Position numbers and translations under genes: made by a program. A stretch of 64,000 nt of DNA from Actinoplanes sp. NBC_00393 (GTDB lineage: Bacteria > Actinomycetota > Actinomycetes > Mycobacteriales > Micromonosporaceae), in contig NZ_CP107942.1 of the NCBI RefSeq assembly GCF_036053395.1, positions 10,096,001 to 10,160,000 of the forward strand. Direction: 5' to 3'. The notes beneath the pieces are model-generated. The model saw nothing but the letters and a program-made list of their open reading frames with translations. It was not told the origin of the DNA and did not search any database. Shown here one piece after another: positions 1 to 9,242 of the stretch; the first letter of the stretch is position 1, and the number at the start of each line of letters is the position of its first letter.

Positions 1-1
1 G

Positions 2-196
2 GTGCCGCGGCTGGCCCGGCTGATCTGCGCCTTCCTGCTCGGTTACACGACCGGTGAGGTGACCGGCGGGCTGCCCCGGATGCCGCCTCCCGAGACGCCC
101 GAGGACGAGCGGCCGGGGGAGGAGGATCTCGCCGCCGAGTACGACGCGGATCTCGCCGACCTGGTGAGCATGGTCGAGCACGCGGTGGGTCGCTGA
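2..196 (+). CDS. Hypothetical small protein, possibly 5'-truncated
   Basis: A 64-codon reading frame opens at a GTG at the extreme left edge of the window and stops before the convergent membrane protein gene. It has a hydrophobic start (LARLICAFLLGY) followed by a Pro- and Glu/Asp-rich, acidic tail. Because it touches the window edge, the true start may lie upstream and the visible part may be only the C-terminus. I do not recognise the family; nothing else about function can be read from it. Confidence 0.4.
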   Translation: MPRLARLICAFLLGYTTGEVTGGLPRMPPPETPEDERPGEEDLAAEYDADLADLVSMVEHAVGR

Positions 197-199
197 GGA

Positions 200-856
200 T
201 CAGATCCGGCGGCGGATCAGGAAGGCCATCCCGGCCAGCCCGGACAGGATGATCACCAGGATCGCGCCGTTGAGCAGGAACAGCCGGCGCACCTCGGTGA
301 AGACGTCGCTCATGCTCTGCACCGGGTCGTACTCCTTACCGGCCACGTCCTCGCCGATGCCACCGCCGATGCCGCCGTGCACCACGTCAGGCTTCGCCTT
401 CAGCGGGGCGCCGCTCAGGCGCAGCGACTCCGACATGGAGAGCCGGCCGAAGAACCAGCCGGCCGTCTTCTTGCCGGACGGCTGCTTGGCCGGCCGATAC
501 GCCCGGGGGCCGCCGGCGGCCAGTGGGTACAGGTCGTACACCTGGTGCGGCGCGTCCTTGACCAGAAGCCGGACAGTGTATTTCGGGCCGAGCTTCGCCG
601 CGTTCGGCGCCGAGGTCTGCGGCTGCTCCGAGGGCAGCCAGCTGACCTCGTCATACAGCATCTGGAACAGGCCGGGATTGTCGTCCTGCCGGATCACGAT
701 GGCCTTGCTGATGCCTTTGCCGGTCAGCTCGGCGGCAGTCGGCACGGCCGGTTTCGGCGCGGCGTGCGCGGCCGGCATGACGCCGAACGCCAGCACCACC
801 GCGACGGCTATCGCTGTCGCTGTCGTCACCAGTCTGGTGACCGTCCCCCGCACCAT
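200..856 (-). CDS. Secreted, membrane-anchored hypothetical protein
   Basis: The 218-residue product has an N-terminal Sec signal (basic start, hydrophobic stretch to about residue 30, AHAAP cleavage-like site). A ~150-residue extracytoplasmic region follows. It ends in a C-terminal transmembrane helix (ILVIILSGLAGMAFL) with an RRR stop-transfer end, the layout of a type I membrane protein. No catalytic motif is recognisable. The ATG at 856 gives a clean signal peptide. The 299 bases between this gene and the end of gltX hold no gene or structure I can support; they presumably contain its promoter. Confidence 0.75.
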   Translation of the reverse strand: MVRGTVTRLVTTATAIAVAVVLAFGVMPAAHAAPKPAVPTAAELTGKGISKAIVIRQDDNPGLFQMLYDEVSWLPSEQPQTSAPNAAKLGPKYTVRLLVKDAPHQVYDLYPLAAGGPRAYRPAKQPSGKKTAGWFFGRLSMSESLRLSGAPLKAKPDVVHGGIGGGIGEDVAGKEYDPVQSMSDVFTEVRRLFLLNGAILVIILSGLAGMAFLIRRRI

Positions 857-1155
857 CCGATCTCCCCCGCCCGTGGATGGACATGGACCACTGATACCGC
901 TGCTCGTGCTCCGGCACTGGAGTCGTGGCGCGGCCCGGCCTCCAGCCTTCCCGTACGGCGGCCCGGCCGCATCTCGTGGCAGGGTGAATTGGAGCCATTT
1001 GGGGGACGGCTGAGGAGACGGAACGGCCGTTGATCAGCGGCCGAATAGTACCCAGTCTCTGCAAATCGTGGGGGTGCCGTCCACCCGTGCAGAGGAGAGC
1101 CTCACCGGATCCGACGACCGGCTGTGGAAACCGGCCGCCGAATGCGGTAAAGGAG

Positions 1156-2562
1156 CTAGAGCCGGGCGCGAGCTGCGGCGATGCGAGCGAGCGTGCGCTC
1201 CCGGCCGAGCGCCTCGAGCGACTCGAAGAGCGGGAGCCCGATCGTGCGGCCGGTCGCGGCCACCCGTACCGGCGCCTGGGTCTTGCCCAATTTGAGACCT
1301 CGCGCCTCACCCACCTGCTCGAGCGCGGCCTTGAGAGGCTCCGCCGACCAGTCGGTGAGGGCGCCGAAGGCGGCCGCCGTTCCGTCCAGAATGTCCGCTG
1401 CGCCCTCCTTCATGGCCTTGGCCCAGGAGGCCTCGTCGTGCACCGGCTCGTCGAGGAAGAGGAAGTCGACGTAGTCGACGATCTCGGAGAGCACCGCGAT
1501 CCGGGTCTGCGCGAGCGGGGCGATCGCCATGAAGACGTCGGCGTCGAACTTCTCCGGCTGCCAGCTCGGGGCCGCAATGGTGTCGGTGCCGGTCAGCCAG
1601 GGCGCGCAGACCTGGGTGAACTCGCTCGGCGTGAGCGCTCGGATGTACTCGCCGTTGAACGCCCGCAGCTTCTTCACGTCGAAGAAGGCCGGCGCGTGGT
1701 TGACGTCCTCGATCCGGTACTCCTCCTCGACCACCGACCACGGGACGATCTCCCGGTCGCCGGTCGGGGACCAGCCGAGCAGCATCAGGTAGTTGCGCAT
1801 GGCGGCGGCAAGGTAGCCCTCGTCCCGGTACGACTCCAGGGCGACCTTGTCGCGGCGCTTGGAGAGCTTCTGCCGCTTCTCGTTGACGATGACCGGGACG
1901 TGGCCCCAGACCGGCGGGGTGACCCCCAGCGCCTCCCAGAGCAGCTGCTGCTTGGGCGTGTTCGGCAGGTGCTCCTCGGCCCGGAACACGTGGGTGATCC
2001 CCATGCTCATGTCGTCGACGACGTTGGCCAGCAGGAACACCGCCGAGCCGTCGCTGCGGGCGATGATGAAGTCCTCGAGCAGCTTGTTCTCGAAGGTCGG
2101 CTTGCCGCGGACCAGGTCCTCGACGACGGTCTCGCCCTCGTCCGGCGTACGGAACCGCAGTGCCCGCCCCTCGCCGGGGCCGAGCGCACGCTCGCGGCAG
2201 AAGCCGTCGTAGCCGGTGTGGGTGTTCCCGGTGCGGGCGACCACGTCCTCGCGCTTGCAGTCGCAGTAGTACGCCTTGCCCTCGCCGTAGAGCCGGGTGG
2301 CGGCGGCGGTGTGATCGGCGGCGTACGCCGACTGGAAGTAGGGACCCTCATACGTCCCGCGCTCGATGCCGATCCAGTCCAGCGCCGAGATGATGCCCTC
2401 GGTCCACTCGGGCCGGTTGCGGGCCGCGTCGGTGTCCTCGATCCGGAGCACGAAGACCCCGCCGTGCTGCTGGGCGTAGATCCAGTTCTGCAGGGCCGAG
2501 CGGGCGCCGCCGACGTGGAACATGCCAGTGGGTGAGGGTGCGAAACGTACGCGAACAGTCAC
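1156..2562 (-). CDS. gltX: Glutamyl-tRNA synthetase
   Basis: Cytoplasmic class I aminoacyl-tRNA synthetase that charges tRNA-Glu (and tRNA-Gln in bacteria using the GatCAB route). The 468-residue product has the HIGH-type motif in [16 protein letters not shown] near the N-terminus, a Cys pair in the YYCDCKRED segment of the zinc-binding insert, and the KMSKS-type loop as KLSKR. Length is normal for bacterial GluRS. It starts at GTG 2562, whose GTGA overlaps the stop of the upstream winged-helix gene, so the two are probably translationally coupled. Confidence 0.97.
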   Translation of the reverse strand: MTVRVRFAPSPTGMFHVGGARSALQNWIYAQQHGGVFVLRIEDTDAARNRPEWTEGIISALDWIGIERGTYEGPYFQSAYAADHTAAATRLYGEGKAYYCDCKREDVVARTGNTHTGYDGFCRERALGPGEGRALRFRTPDEGETVVEDLVRGKPTFENKLLEDFIIARSDGSAVFLLANVVDDMSMGITHVFRAEEHLPNTPKQQLLWEALGVTPPVWGHVPVIVNEKRQKLSKRRDKVALESYRDEGYLAAAMRNYLMLLGWSPTGDREIVPWSVVEEEYRIEDVNHAPAFFDVKKLRAFNGEYIRALTPSEFTQVCAPWLTGTDTIAAPSWQPEKFDADVFMAIAPLAQTRIAVLSEIVDYVDFLFLDEPVHDEASWAKAMKEGAADILDGTAAAFGALTDWSAEPLKAALEQVGEARGLKLGKTQAPVRVAATGRTIGLPLFESLEALGRERTLARIAAARARL

Positions 2563-3539
2563 GACCCCAGCCTACCGAGGGCCGTGAGCGCTGTGCCGAC
2601 CCAGTCCGGCTGCTCCCGGAACAGGGTGATCTCCGGACCCGGCTCCCAGGTGCCCTCGATCCGCCCGTTCACCAGCACCACCGGCGAGATCCAGCCCTGC
2701 GGCCGCGACACCGCGGCCTTGGGCCCGCTGCTCACGCTCTCCAGCTGGCGGAGAACCCCGATCGTGTACGGGTCGAAGGCGGGCAGCAGATGCACGGTGT
2801 CCTCGTCCGGCGCCTCCGGCAGCTCGCTGGTCACCCGCTGGAAGGCCTTCTTGGCGAGCGGCGGGCGCAGGTCGAACCAGCGAGCGAACTCCTCCGGCTC
2901 GGCCGGCCCGTACGTCGCCAGATAGTCCGTGACCAGCCGGTCGATCGCCGCCTCGGTCTCCACCGGCTCCCAGTCGCCCAGCCAGGCCCGCGGCGCCACG
3001 AAGGTGACGTTGCGCCCGCGCGGCGGCCCGGAGCAGAGCAGGCCGCGGAAGGCGAGCGGCTTGAGGATCGCCCCGAAACCCTGGGTGAGCGGCCCGCGCA
3101 GGTCCTCGTGCCCGGTGGCCTTGATGATCGCCCCGGCCAGCTCCTCGCGGGTCATCGGCTCGCCGCCGAGCACGTCGGGCAGCGCCCGGAAGATGTCGGC
3201 CATCTGCTCGGCGGTCACGCCGTGGTACTTCAGCCAGGAGCCCTTGGTCTCCCGGTCGCGGGTGCTCATCGCGGCGACCCAGACCGGCAGGTCCTCGGCG
3301 GGGAGCAGGTGCAGCGTCCCGCGCGCGGCCCACGTGCGGACCAGGGTGCGGTCGGTCCACAGCGCCTTCTCCAGGTCCGGCGGCTGTGCCATCCGCAGGT
3401 CGGCCGCGGCCTGCGCGGAGGAGGCGACCTGCGCGTGGATGCCGCCGAGCCGCCGGGCCAGGGTGACGACGTCGGGTGCCTTCTCGCCGCCGAGGAAGTG
3501 CCGGTGCACCCGGCGGCGCAGTATTTCGTCCAGAGTCAC
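2559..3539 (-). CDS. Winged-helix DNA-binding domain protein (YcaQ-like)
   Basis: A 326-residue protein of the broad winged-helix superfamily annotated as 'winged helix DNA-binding domain' in actinobacteria and related to YcaQ-type proteins. Family-like segments are RRLGGIHAQ near the N-terminus, [15 protein letters not shown] around residues 75-90, and [15 protein letters not shown] with a C-terminal [11 protein letters not shown]. Relatives in this superfamily include DNA glycosylases of the AlkX/YcaQ group, but activity cannot be assigned from sequence alone. It lies 13 nt downstream of the chemoreceptor gene and overlaps gltX by 4 nt, suggesting co-transcription. Confidence 0.8.
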   Translation of the reverse strand: MTLDEILRRRVHRHFLGGEKAPDVVTLARRLGGIHAQVASSAQAAADLRMAQPPDLEKALWTDRTLVRTWAARGTLHLLPAEDLPVWVAAMSTRDRETKGSWLKYHGVTAEQMADIFRALPDVLGGEPMTREELAGAIIKATGHEDLRGPLTQGFGAILKPLAFRGLLCSGPPRGRNVTFVAPRAWLGDWEPVETEAAIDRLVTDYLATYGPAEPEEFARWFDLRPPLAKKAFQRVTSELPEAPDEDTVHLLPAFDPYTIGVLRQLESVSSGPKAAVSRPQGWISPVVLVNGRIEGTWEPGPEITLFREQPDWVGTALTALGRLGS

Positions 3540-3552
3540 AGCAGCGACGCTG

Positions 3553-5673
3553 TCACACGGTGAAGCGCCCGACCAGACCGGTGAGCCGGTGTGCGGTGGC
3601 GGTCAGCTCGTCGGCCGCCTGGTGCGCCGCCAGGACCGACTGCCGGGTGCCTTCCATGGCGCCGCTGACCGTGCCGATGCCGTCCGCGATGTCCCGGCTG
3701 CCCTCGGCCGCCTCGGTGATGTTGCGGGCCATCTCGGCGGTCGTGGCGGCCTGCTCCTCGACCGCCGCGGCGATCGCCGTCTGGTAGTCGTTGACCTGCG
3801 CGATCCGCGCCGAGATCGCGTCGATGGCGGTGACCGCGCGGGCCGTGTCGGCCTCGATCGCGGCCACCCGGCTGGTCACGTCCTCGGTGGCCCGGGCGGT
3901 CTCCTGGGCCAGCTCCTTGACCTCGCCGGCGACGACGGCGAAGCCCTTGCCGGTCTCACCGGCCCGGGCCGCCTCGATGGTGGCGTTCAGGGCGAGCAGG
4001 TTGGTCTGCTCGGCGATGGTCGCGATCAGCTGCACCACGTCGGTGATCTTGGTGGTGGAGGCCCGGAGCTCGGCGATGACGTCCGCCGCCGCCGAGGTGA
4101 GCCCGACCCCGTCCCGGCCGGCCTGCGCGGCCTCCTGGGCGTTGTGCGAGATCTCGCTGATCGAGGCGCCCATCTCGTCGGCGCCGGCGGCGACGGTCTG
4201 CACGACGTGCGACACCGTCTCCGCGGAGACGCTGACCGTACCGGCCCGGTCCGCGGCGGTCTCGGCGGCGGAGGAGAGCTCCCCGCCGGTCGCCGCGACT
4301 CGCTGGGCGGTGTGCGAGACCTCGCCCGACGCGGTGGTCACCTCCTGCATCACGGTGCGCAGCTCGGCGACCGCGACGTCCAGGGCCGCGGCGGCCTCGC
4401 CGATCTCGTCCTGCCCGGTGTCCCGGACCGAGACGGTGAGATCCCGGTCCGCCAGCCGGGTGAGCGCGCCGGTGAGCCGGCTGACCCGGCCGGCGAGACG
4501 GGAGGCCTGCAGGAACGCGGCCGCGGCACCGGCCAGGGCCAGCAGCACGGCGGCGGCCACCAGCCAGGTGAGCATCGTGCCGCGGCCCTCGCGGACGACG
4601 GTCGCCGCCCGCTCGCTGTCGGCGTTGTAGCCGCCGACCGTCACCGCCCACTGGTACGGGGCGTAGAAGGCGACCGTCGTGGTGGTGTCCCCGGCCGCGG
4701 CGCCGCCCGCCCCGGGAAGCTGGTACGTCGTCCGCCAGGTCGCGCCGTCGGTCAGCTGGGGCGCCTGGGTGACGATCTCCTCGACGTACCGGGTGCCGTC
4801 CGCGTCGGTGGCCTCCAGGTCGGTGGTGCCGACCGTCCCGTCGAGGCTGGAGGCGACCACATTGCCCTTGTCCGCCGCCGCGGTGCTGAAGATGCTGATC
4901 CAGCCGTTCTCGCGGACCGTCCGGTCGGCGATCGTCGCGGTCAGGTTCTCCAGCGCCTCGCTCTGCGGCACGCCGACGTAGAGCGCCCCGATCACATCGC
5001 CGGAACTGTCCTTGATCGGGTCGTAGACGCTGATGTACGGCGTACCGACCACCTGCGCCACCCCGCGGAAGGTCTTGCCCTCCTTGATCGCCGTGGGCAC
5101 CGCGTTCGGCTTGCCCTCCGCCGTGACGGCCGGGATGTACGTGCCCATCACCCGGTTGCCGTCCTTGCCGCGGATCGTGGTGGCCACCCGCAGCAGGTCA
5201 CCCGCGTCGTTCATCCGCTGGAACAGGGTCACCGCGCCGCCGGCCAGCTCCTCGGCGTCGTCGACGAACGGCGTGGACCGCTTCGGGTTCGCGTTCTGCC
5301 CGAGCCAGGTGCCGTCCACCAGCACCCGCGGCAGGGTGACCTTCGTCTTCGCCTGCGTCACCTGGTTCGTGGCCGTCCACGTGGCGGTACGCCCGCCCAG
5401 TTCCACCCCGCCGCGCTGCCGCAACAAGCCGGTCGCGCTGGTCAGGCCGATGTCGACGCCGTCCTGGATCTCGGCGCCGACGGTCGCCACCAGGCTGGTT
5501 ATGTCGGCGGTGGTCCGGTCCAGCTCGGCGGCGTTCTGCCGGAGCACCTCGTTCTCGGTGCTTTCCGCGAACCGGCTGCTCTGCCAGGCCCCGACCAGCA
5601 CCAGAACCAGCGCGGTGACGAGGACACTGCCCAGACCGAGGATCAGGAGCTTGTGGCTGATACGAAGGCGCAC
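3553..5673 (-). CDS. Methyl-accepting chemotaxis protein
   Basis: Transmembrane chemoreceptor of about 706 residues. The layout is a first TM helix ([20 protein letters not shown]), a ~320-residue extracellular Cache-type sensor, a second TM helix near residues 361-385, a HAMP linker, and a long cytoplasmic coiled-coil signalling domain. The signalling domain has the conserved hairpin tip ([17 protein letters not shown]), which contacts CheA/CheW. I prefer the GTG at 5673, which places the basic residues directly before TM1; the frame is open to an ATG at 5721. No CheB/CheR-binding pentapeptide is visible at the C-terminus (ends GRFTV), and no other che or flagellar genes occur nearby. The ligand cannot be predicted. 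Confidence 0.93.
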   Translation of the reverse strand: MRLRISHKLLILGLGSVLVTALVLVLVGAWQSSRFAESTENEVLRQNAAELDRTTADITSLVATVGAEIQDGVDIGLTSATGLLRQRGGVELGGRTATWTATNQVTQAKTKVTLPRVLVDGTWLGQNANPKRSTPFVDDAEELAGGAVTLFQRMNDAGDLLRVATTIRGKDGNRVMGTYIPAVTAEGKPNAVPTAIKEGKTFRGVAQVVGTPYISVYDPIKDSSGDVIGALYVGVPQSEALENLTATIADRTVRENGWISIFSTAAADKGNVVASSLDGTVGTTDLEATDADGTRYVEEIVTQAPQLTDGATWRTTYQLPGAGGAAAGDTTTTVAFYAPYQWAVTVGGYNADSERAATVVREGRGTMLTWLVAAAVLLALAGAAAAFLQASRLAGRVSRLTGALTRLADRDLTVSVRDTGQDEIGEAAAALDVAVAELRTVMQEVTTASGEVSHTAQRVAATGGELSSAAETAADRAGTVSVSAETVSHVVQTVAAGADEMGASISEISHNAQEAAQAGRDGVGLTSAAADVIAELRASTTKITDVVQLIATIAEQTNLLALNATIEAARAGETGKGFAVVAGEVKELAQETARATEDVTSRVAAIEADTARAVTAIDAISARIAQVNDYQTAIAAAVEEQAATTAEMARNITEAAEGSRDIADGIGTVSGAMEGTRQSVLAAHQAADELTATAHRLTGLVGRFTV

Positions 5674-5750
5674 ATTCTCGTATCGGCACTTCGGGGCCGA
5701 GACTGAGGCGGCCCGCCGCAAACGCGACGGGCCGCCTCATCACGGTGCGA

Positions 5751-8489
5751 TCAGCTGTCGCCGCCGGTCTCGCCCACCGGGGCGGCGTTGACGTCGTCGA
5801 TCGCGTACTTCTTGGCCGCCTCGGCCGGCACGTGCGCCGGCACCTTGCCGCGCAGCGCCAGCTCGCGCAGCGTCGCCACGGTGACCGACTCGCCGTCCAC
5901 GTGGAAGTGGCGGCGCAGCGCGTGCCGGGTGTCGCTCATGCCGAAGCCGTCGGTGCCCAGCGAGGTGTAACCGTTCGGCACCCAGCGGCTGATCAGGTCG
6001 GGCACCGCCCGCATCCAGTCGCTGACCGCCACCGACGGGCCCTCGGTGGACTCCAGCTTCTGCTGGATGTACGGCTTGCGCGGGTCGTCGCCCGGGTGGA
6101 GCAGGTTGTGCTCCTCGGTCTCGATCGCGTCCCGGCGCAGCTCGGTCCACGAGGTGACCGACCAGACGTCGGCGCTCACGCCCCAGTCCTGAGCGAGCAG
6201 CTCCTGCGCCTTGAGCGCCCACCGCATGCCGGTGCCGGAGGCGAGCAGCTGCGCCTTCGGCCCGTTCGTCGAGGGGCCCTCGGCGAACCGGTAGATGCCC
6301 TTGAGCAGGCCCTCCACGTCGACACCCTCGGGCTCGGCGGGCTGGATGGCCGGCTCGTTGTAGATGGTGAGGTAGTAGAAGATGTTCTCCTGCTTCTCGC
6401 CGTACATCCGGTGCAGGCCGTTCTCGACGATGTGCGCGATCTCGAACGCGAACGCCGGATCGTACGCCACCACGGCCGGGTTGGTCGCCGCGATCAGCAG
6501 CGAGTGCCCGTCCTCGTGCTGCAGGCCCTCACCGTTGAGCGTGGTCCGCCCGGCGGTGGCGCCGAGCAGGAAGCCGCGGGTCATCTGGTCGGCGGCCGCC
6601 CACAGTTCGTCCGCGGTCCGCTGGAAGCCGAACATCGAGTAGAAGATGTACAGCGGGATCATCGGCTCGTCGTGCGTCGCGTACGAGGTGCCGGCCGCGA
6701 TGAAGCTCGCCGTGGAACCCGCCTCGTTGATGCCCTCGTGCAGGATCTGACCGTTGGTCGCCTCCTTGTAGGACAGGAACAGCTCCCGGTCCACCGAGGT
6801 GTAGGTCTGGCCGTGCGGCGAGTAGATCTTCTTGGTCGGGAAGAGCGAGTCCATGCCGAAGGTACGGGCCTCGTCCGGGATGATCGGCACCCAGCGGGCC
6901 CCGAACTCCTTGTCCTTCATCAGGTCCTTGAGCAGGCGGACGAACGCCATCGTGGTGGCGATCTTCTGCTTGCCGCTGCCCCGCTTGATGTCGCCGAACG
7001 CCTTCGAGTCCGGGATCGCCAGCGACTTCGCCTTGGTCCGCCGGGACGGCACGTATCCGCCCAGGTCGCGGCGGCGCTGCTGGAGGTACTGCATCTCGTC
7101 GGACTTCTCGCCGGGGTGGTAGTACGGCGGGAGGTACGGGTTCTCCTCGAGCTGCTTGTCGCTGATGTCGAGGTAGAGCCGGTCCCGGAAGCCCTTGAGG
7201 TCCTCGAGGGTCAGCTTCTTCATCTGGTGCGTGGCGTTGCGGGCCTCGAAGTGCGAGCCCAGCGTCCAGCCCTTGATCGTCTTGGCGAGGATCACGGTCG
7301 GCTGGCCGGTGTGCTCGGTCGCCGCCTTGTAAGCCGCGTACAGCTTGCGGTAGTCGTGACCGCCACGCTTGAGGTTCCAGATCTCGTCGTCGGTCATGCC
7401 GTCGACGAGCTTGCGGGTCCGCGGGTCGCGGCCGAAGAAGTGCTCCCGCACATACGCCCCGGACTCACCCTTGTACGTCTGGTAGTCGCCGTCCGGCGTG
7501 ACGTTCATCAGGTTGACCAGCGCGCCGTCGGTGTCCGCGGCGAGCAGGGAGTCCCACTCGCGGCCCCAGACGACCTTGATCACGTTCCACCCGGCGCCGC
7601 GGAAGAAGGCCTCCAGCTCCTGGATGACCTTGCCGTTGCCGCGGACCGGGCCGTCGAGGCGCTGCAGGTTGCAGTTCACCACGAAGGTGAGGTTGTCCAG
7701 CTCCTCGCGGGCGGCCAAGCCGATCGCGCCGAGCGACTCGACCTCGTCCATCTCGCCGTCGCCGAGGAACGCCCAGACGTGCTGCTGGCTGGTGTCCTTG
7801 ATGCCGCGGTTGTGCAGGTAGCGGTTGTAGCGCGCCTGGTAGATCGCGTTCAGCGGGCCGAGACCCATGCTGACCGTCGGGAACTCCCAGAAGTTCGGCA
7901 TGAGACGCGGGTGCGGGTACGACGGGAGGCCGCCGCCGGGGTGCGACAGCTCCTGGCGGAAACCGTCCAGCTGGTCGGTGCTCAGGCGGCCCTCGAGGTA
8001 CGCCCGGGCGTACATGCCCGGCGACGCGTGCCCCTGGAAGAAGATGTGGTCGCCGCCGCCCGGATGATCCTTGCCGCGGAAGAAGTGGTTCATGCCGACC
8101 TCGTAGAGGCTGGCGCTCGACGCGTACGTCGAGATGTGACCGCCGACGCCGATCTCCGGGCGCTGTGCCCGGTGCACCAGCATCGCCGCGTTCCACCGGA
8201 TGTACGCCCGGATCCGCCGCTCGACGAACTCGTCACCGGGGAACCAGGGCTCACGCTCCGGCGGGATGGTGTTGATGTAGTCGGTGGACGTCAGTGGCGG
8301 AACGCCGACCTGTCGCTCCCGGGCCCGCTCCAGCAGGCGCAACATCACATAACGGGCTCTCTTGGCGCCGCGTTCGTCGATGACTCCGTTGAGCGACTCG
8401 ACCCACTCGTTGGTTTCCTCGGGGTCGATGTCGGGAAGCTGGCTCGGCAGGCCATCGCTGATCACCGGGCGCTTGCGCTCCGTGGCCAC
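5751..8489 (-). CDS. aceE: Pyruvate dehydrogenase E1 component, homodimeric
   Basis: TPP-dependent E1 of the pyruvate dehydrogenase complex, decarboxylating pyruvate and acetylating the E2 lipoyl group. The ~912-residue length matches the single-chain homodimeric class of actinobacteria. Visible signatures include the GDGEMDE...[14 protein letters not shown] thiamine-binding segment, the [10 protein letters not shown] active-site region, and a transketolase-like central domain ([23 protein letters not shown]). I choose GTG 8489 because AAGAGGA lies 7 nt upstream; a TTG at 8495 is also in frame. E2 and E3 genes are not in the window. The usual actinobacterial companions DUF3052 and AhpE are present 3 kb away. 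Confidence 0.96.
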   Translation of the reverse strand: MATERKRPVISDGLPSQLPDIDPEETNEWVESLNGVIDERGAKRARYVMLRLLERARERQVGVPPLTSTDYINTIPPEREPWFPGDEFVERRIRAYIRWNAAMLVHRAQRPEIGVGGHISTYASSASLYEVGMNHFFRGKDHPGGGDHIFFQGHASPGMYARAYLEGRLSTDQLDGFRQELSHPGGGLPSYPHPRLMPNFWEFPTVSMGLGPLNAIYQARYNRYLHNRGIKDTSQQHVWAFLGDGEMDEVESLGAIGLAAREELDNLTFVVNCNLQRLDGPVRGNGKVIQELEAFFRGAGWNVIKVVWGREWDSLLAADTDGALVNLMNVTPDGDYQTYKGESGAYVREHFFGRDPRTRKLVDGMTDDEIWNLKRGGHDYRKLYAAYKAATEHTGQPTVILAKTIKGWTLGSHFEARNATHQMKKLTLEDLKGFRDRLYLDISDKQLEENPYLPPYYHPGEKSDEMQYLQQRRRDLGGYVPSRRTKAKSLAIPDSKAFGDIKRGSGKQKIATTMAFVRLLKDLMKDKEFGARWVPIIPDEARTFGMDSLFPTKKIYSPHGQTYTSVDRELFLSYKEATNGQILHEGINEAGSTASFIAAGTSYATHDEPMIPLYIFYSMFGFQRTADELWAAADQMTRGFLLGATAGRTTLNGEGLQHEDGHSLLIAATNPAVVAYDPAFAFEIAHIVENGLHRMYGEKQENIFYYLTIYNEPAIQPAEPEGVDVEGLLKGIYRFAEGPSTNGPKAQLLASGTGMRWALKAQELLAQDWGVSADVWSVTSWTELRRDAIETEEHNLLHPGDDPRKPYIQQKLESTEGPSVAVSDWMRAVPDLISRWVPNGYTSLGTDGFGMSDTRHALRRHFHVDGESVTVATLRELALRGKVPAHVPAEAAKKYAIDDVNAAPVGETGGDS

Positions 8490-8659
8490 AGGCAATCCTC
8501 TTGGTTGAGTGTCGGGTAACCGGGCGACCCTAGGTGGCGAATCGCGCGGAACAGGCTTCCATCCTGCCCCCTAACGGTGTGCATCGTCACGTCTACCGGG
8601 TGTCTCAGCGACGCGCGACACATGTACTGACCAGTAACTTTGTGGACGGCTTCCGGTGA

Positions 8660-9064
8660 TCAGCCCGCCATGAAGGAGAAACGCACCTGGCGGGTGGGGT
8701 TGTCGCCGTTCGGGTCGACCAGGCAGATCGATTGCCACGTGCCGAGTGCGATCCGGCCGCTGATCACCGGAAGTGACGCGTACGGCGGGATCCAGGCCGG
8801 CAGCACATGATCGCGGCCGTGACCGTGCGAGCCGTGCCGGTGCCGCCACTTCTCCACGGCGGGCAGCAGATCGTCGATCGCGGTCAGCAGGTCGTCGTCC
8901 GAACCGGCCCCGGTCTCGATGATCGCCAGCCCGGCCGTCGCGTGCGGGACGAAGATGTGCAGCAGCCCGTCCACCTCGGATGCGACGAACTGCTCGGCCT
9001 CGCGGGTGATGTCGCGGACCACAGGGGAGCTGCCGGTCCGCACGGTGATCACTTCAGTGCGCAT
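8660..9064 (-). CDS. yjbQ: YjbQ-family (UPF0047) protein
   Basis: A 134-residue single-domain protein of the YjbQ/UPF0047 family. Some members have weak thiamine-phosphate synthase activity in vitro, hence the common label 'secondary thiamine-phosphate synthase'. Family hallmarks are the PHATAGLAIIE segment (usually PHTTAGL), the RHGSHGHGRDH metal/phosphate-binding histidines, and LGTWQSICLVDPNG near the end. The ATG at 9064 is chosen. Its location between two TPP enzymes (aceE and the E1-like gene) is suggestive but could be chance. Confidence 0.88.
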   Translation of the reverse strand: MRTEVITVRTGSSPVVRDITREAEQFVASEVDGLLHIFVPHATAGLAIIETGAGSDDDLLTAIDDLLPAVEKWRHRHGSHGHGRDHVLPAWIPPYASLPVISGRIALGTWQSICLVDPNGDNPTRQVRFSFMAG

Positions 9065-9067
9065 GGC

Positions 9068-9163
9068 TCATGTATATAGATCGAGCAGCAGGAACAGCGC
9101 GGCGGTCCCGGCCAGCCAGCACAGGCTGAGGGCCAGCCGCGCGGCGGCGCACCTCATGATCAT
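9068..9163 (-). CDS. Possible 31-residue hydrophobic peptide
   Basis: A short frame reading MIMRCAAARLALSLC... then a strongly hydrophobic run (LAGTAALFLLLDLY) ends 3 nt before the yjbQ ATG, on the same strand. A weak AGGA lies upstream of the start. The composition is that of a single-span membrane peptide, and the tight spacing to yjbQ would suit a leader or coupled gene. There is no homology evidence, and GC-rich DNA often gives such frames by chance. Confidence 0.25.
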   Translation of the reverse strand: MIMRCAAARLALSLCWLAGTAALFLLLDLYT

Positions 9164-9242
9164 GTCCTGAGTACATCACCGGCGGCCGGTCCGCGCCCGG
9201 CGATCGGGATATCCGCGGTGGCAGCACTGGCCCGGGTCGGCG

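Noticed and set aside
2929-5706. 925-codon plus-strand open frame
   Set aside because: Antisense to the chemoreceptor gene; its translation is Arg/Gly/Val-rich without domain pattern, as expected of a shadow in high-GC DNA.
5745-8519. 924-codon plus-strand open frame
   Set aside because: Antisense shadow of aceE, which has clear family motifs.
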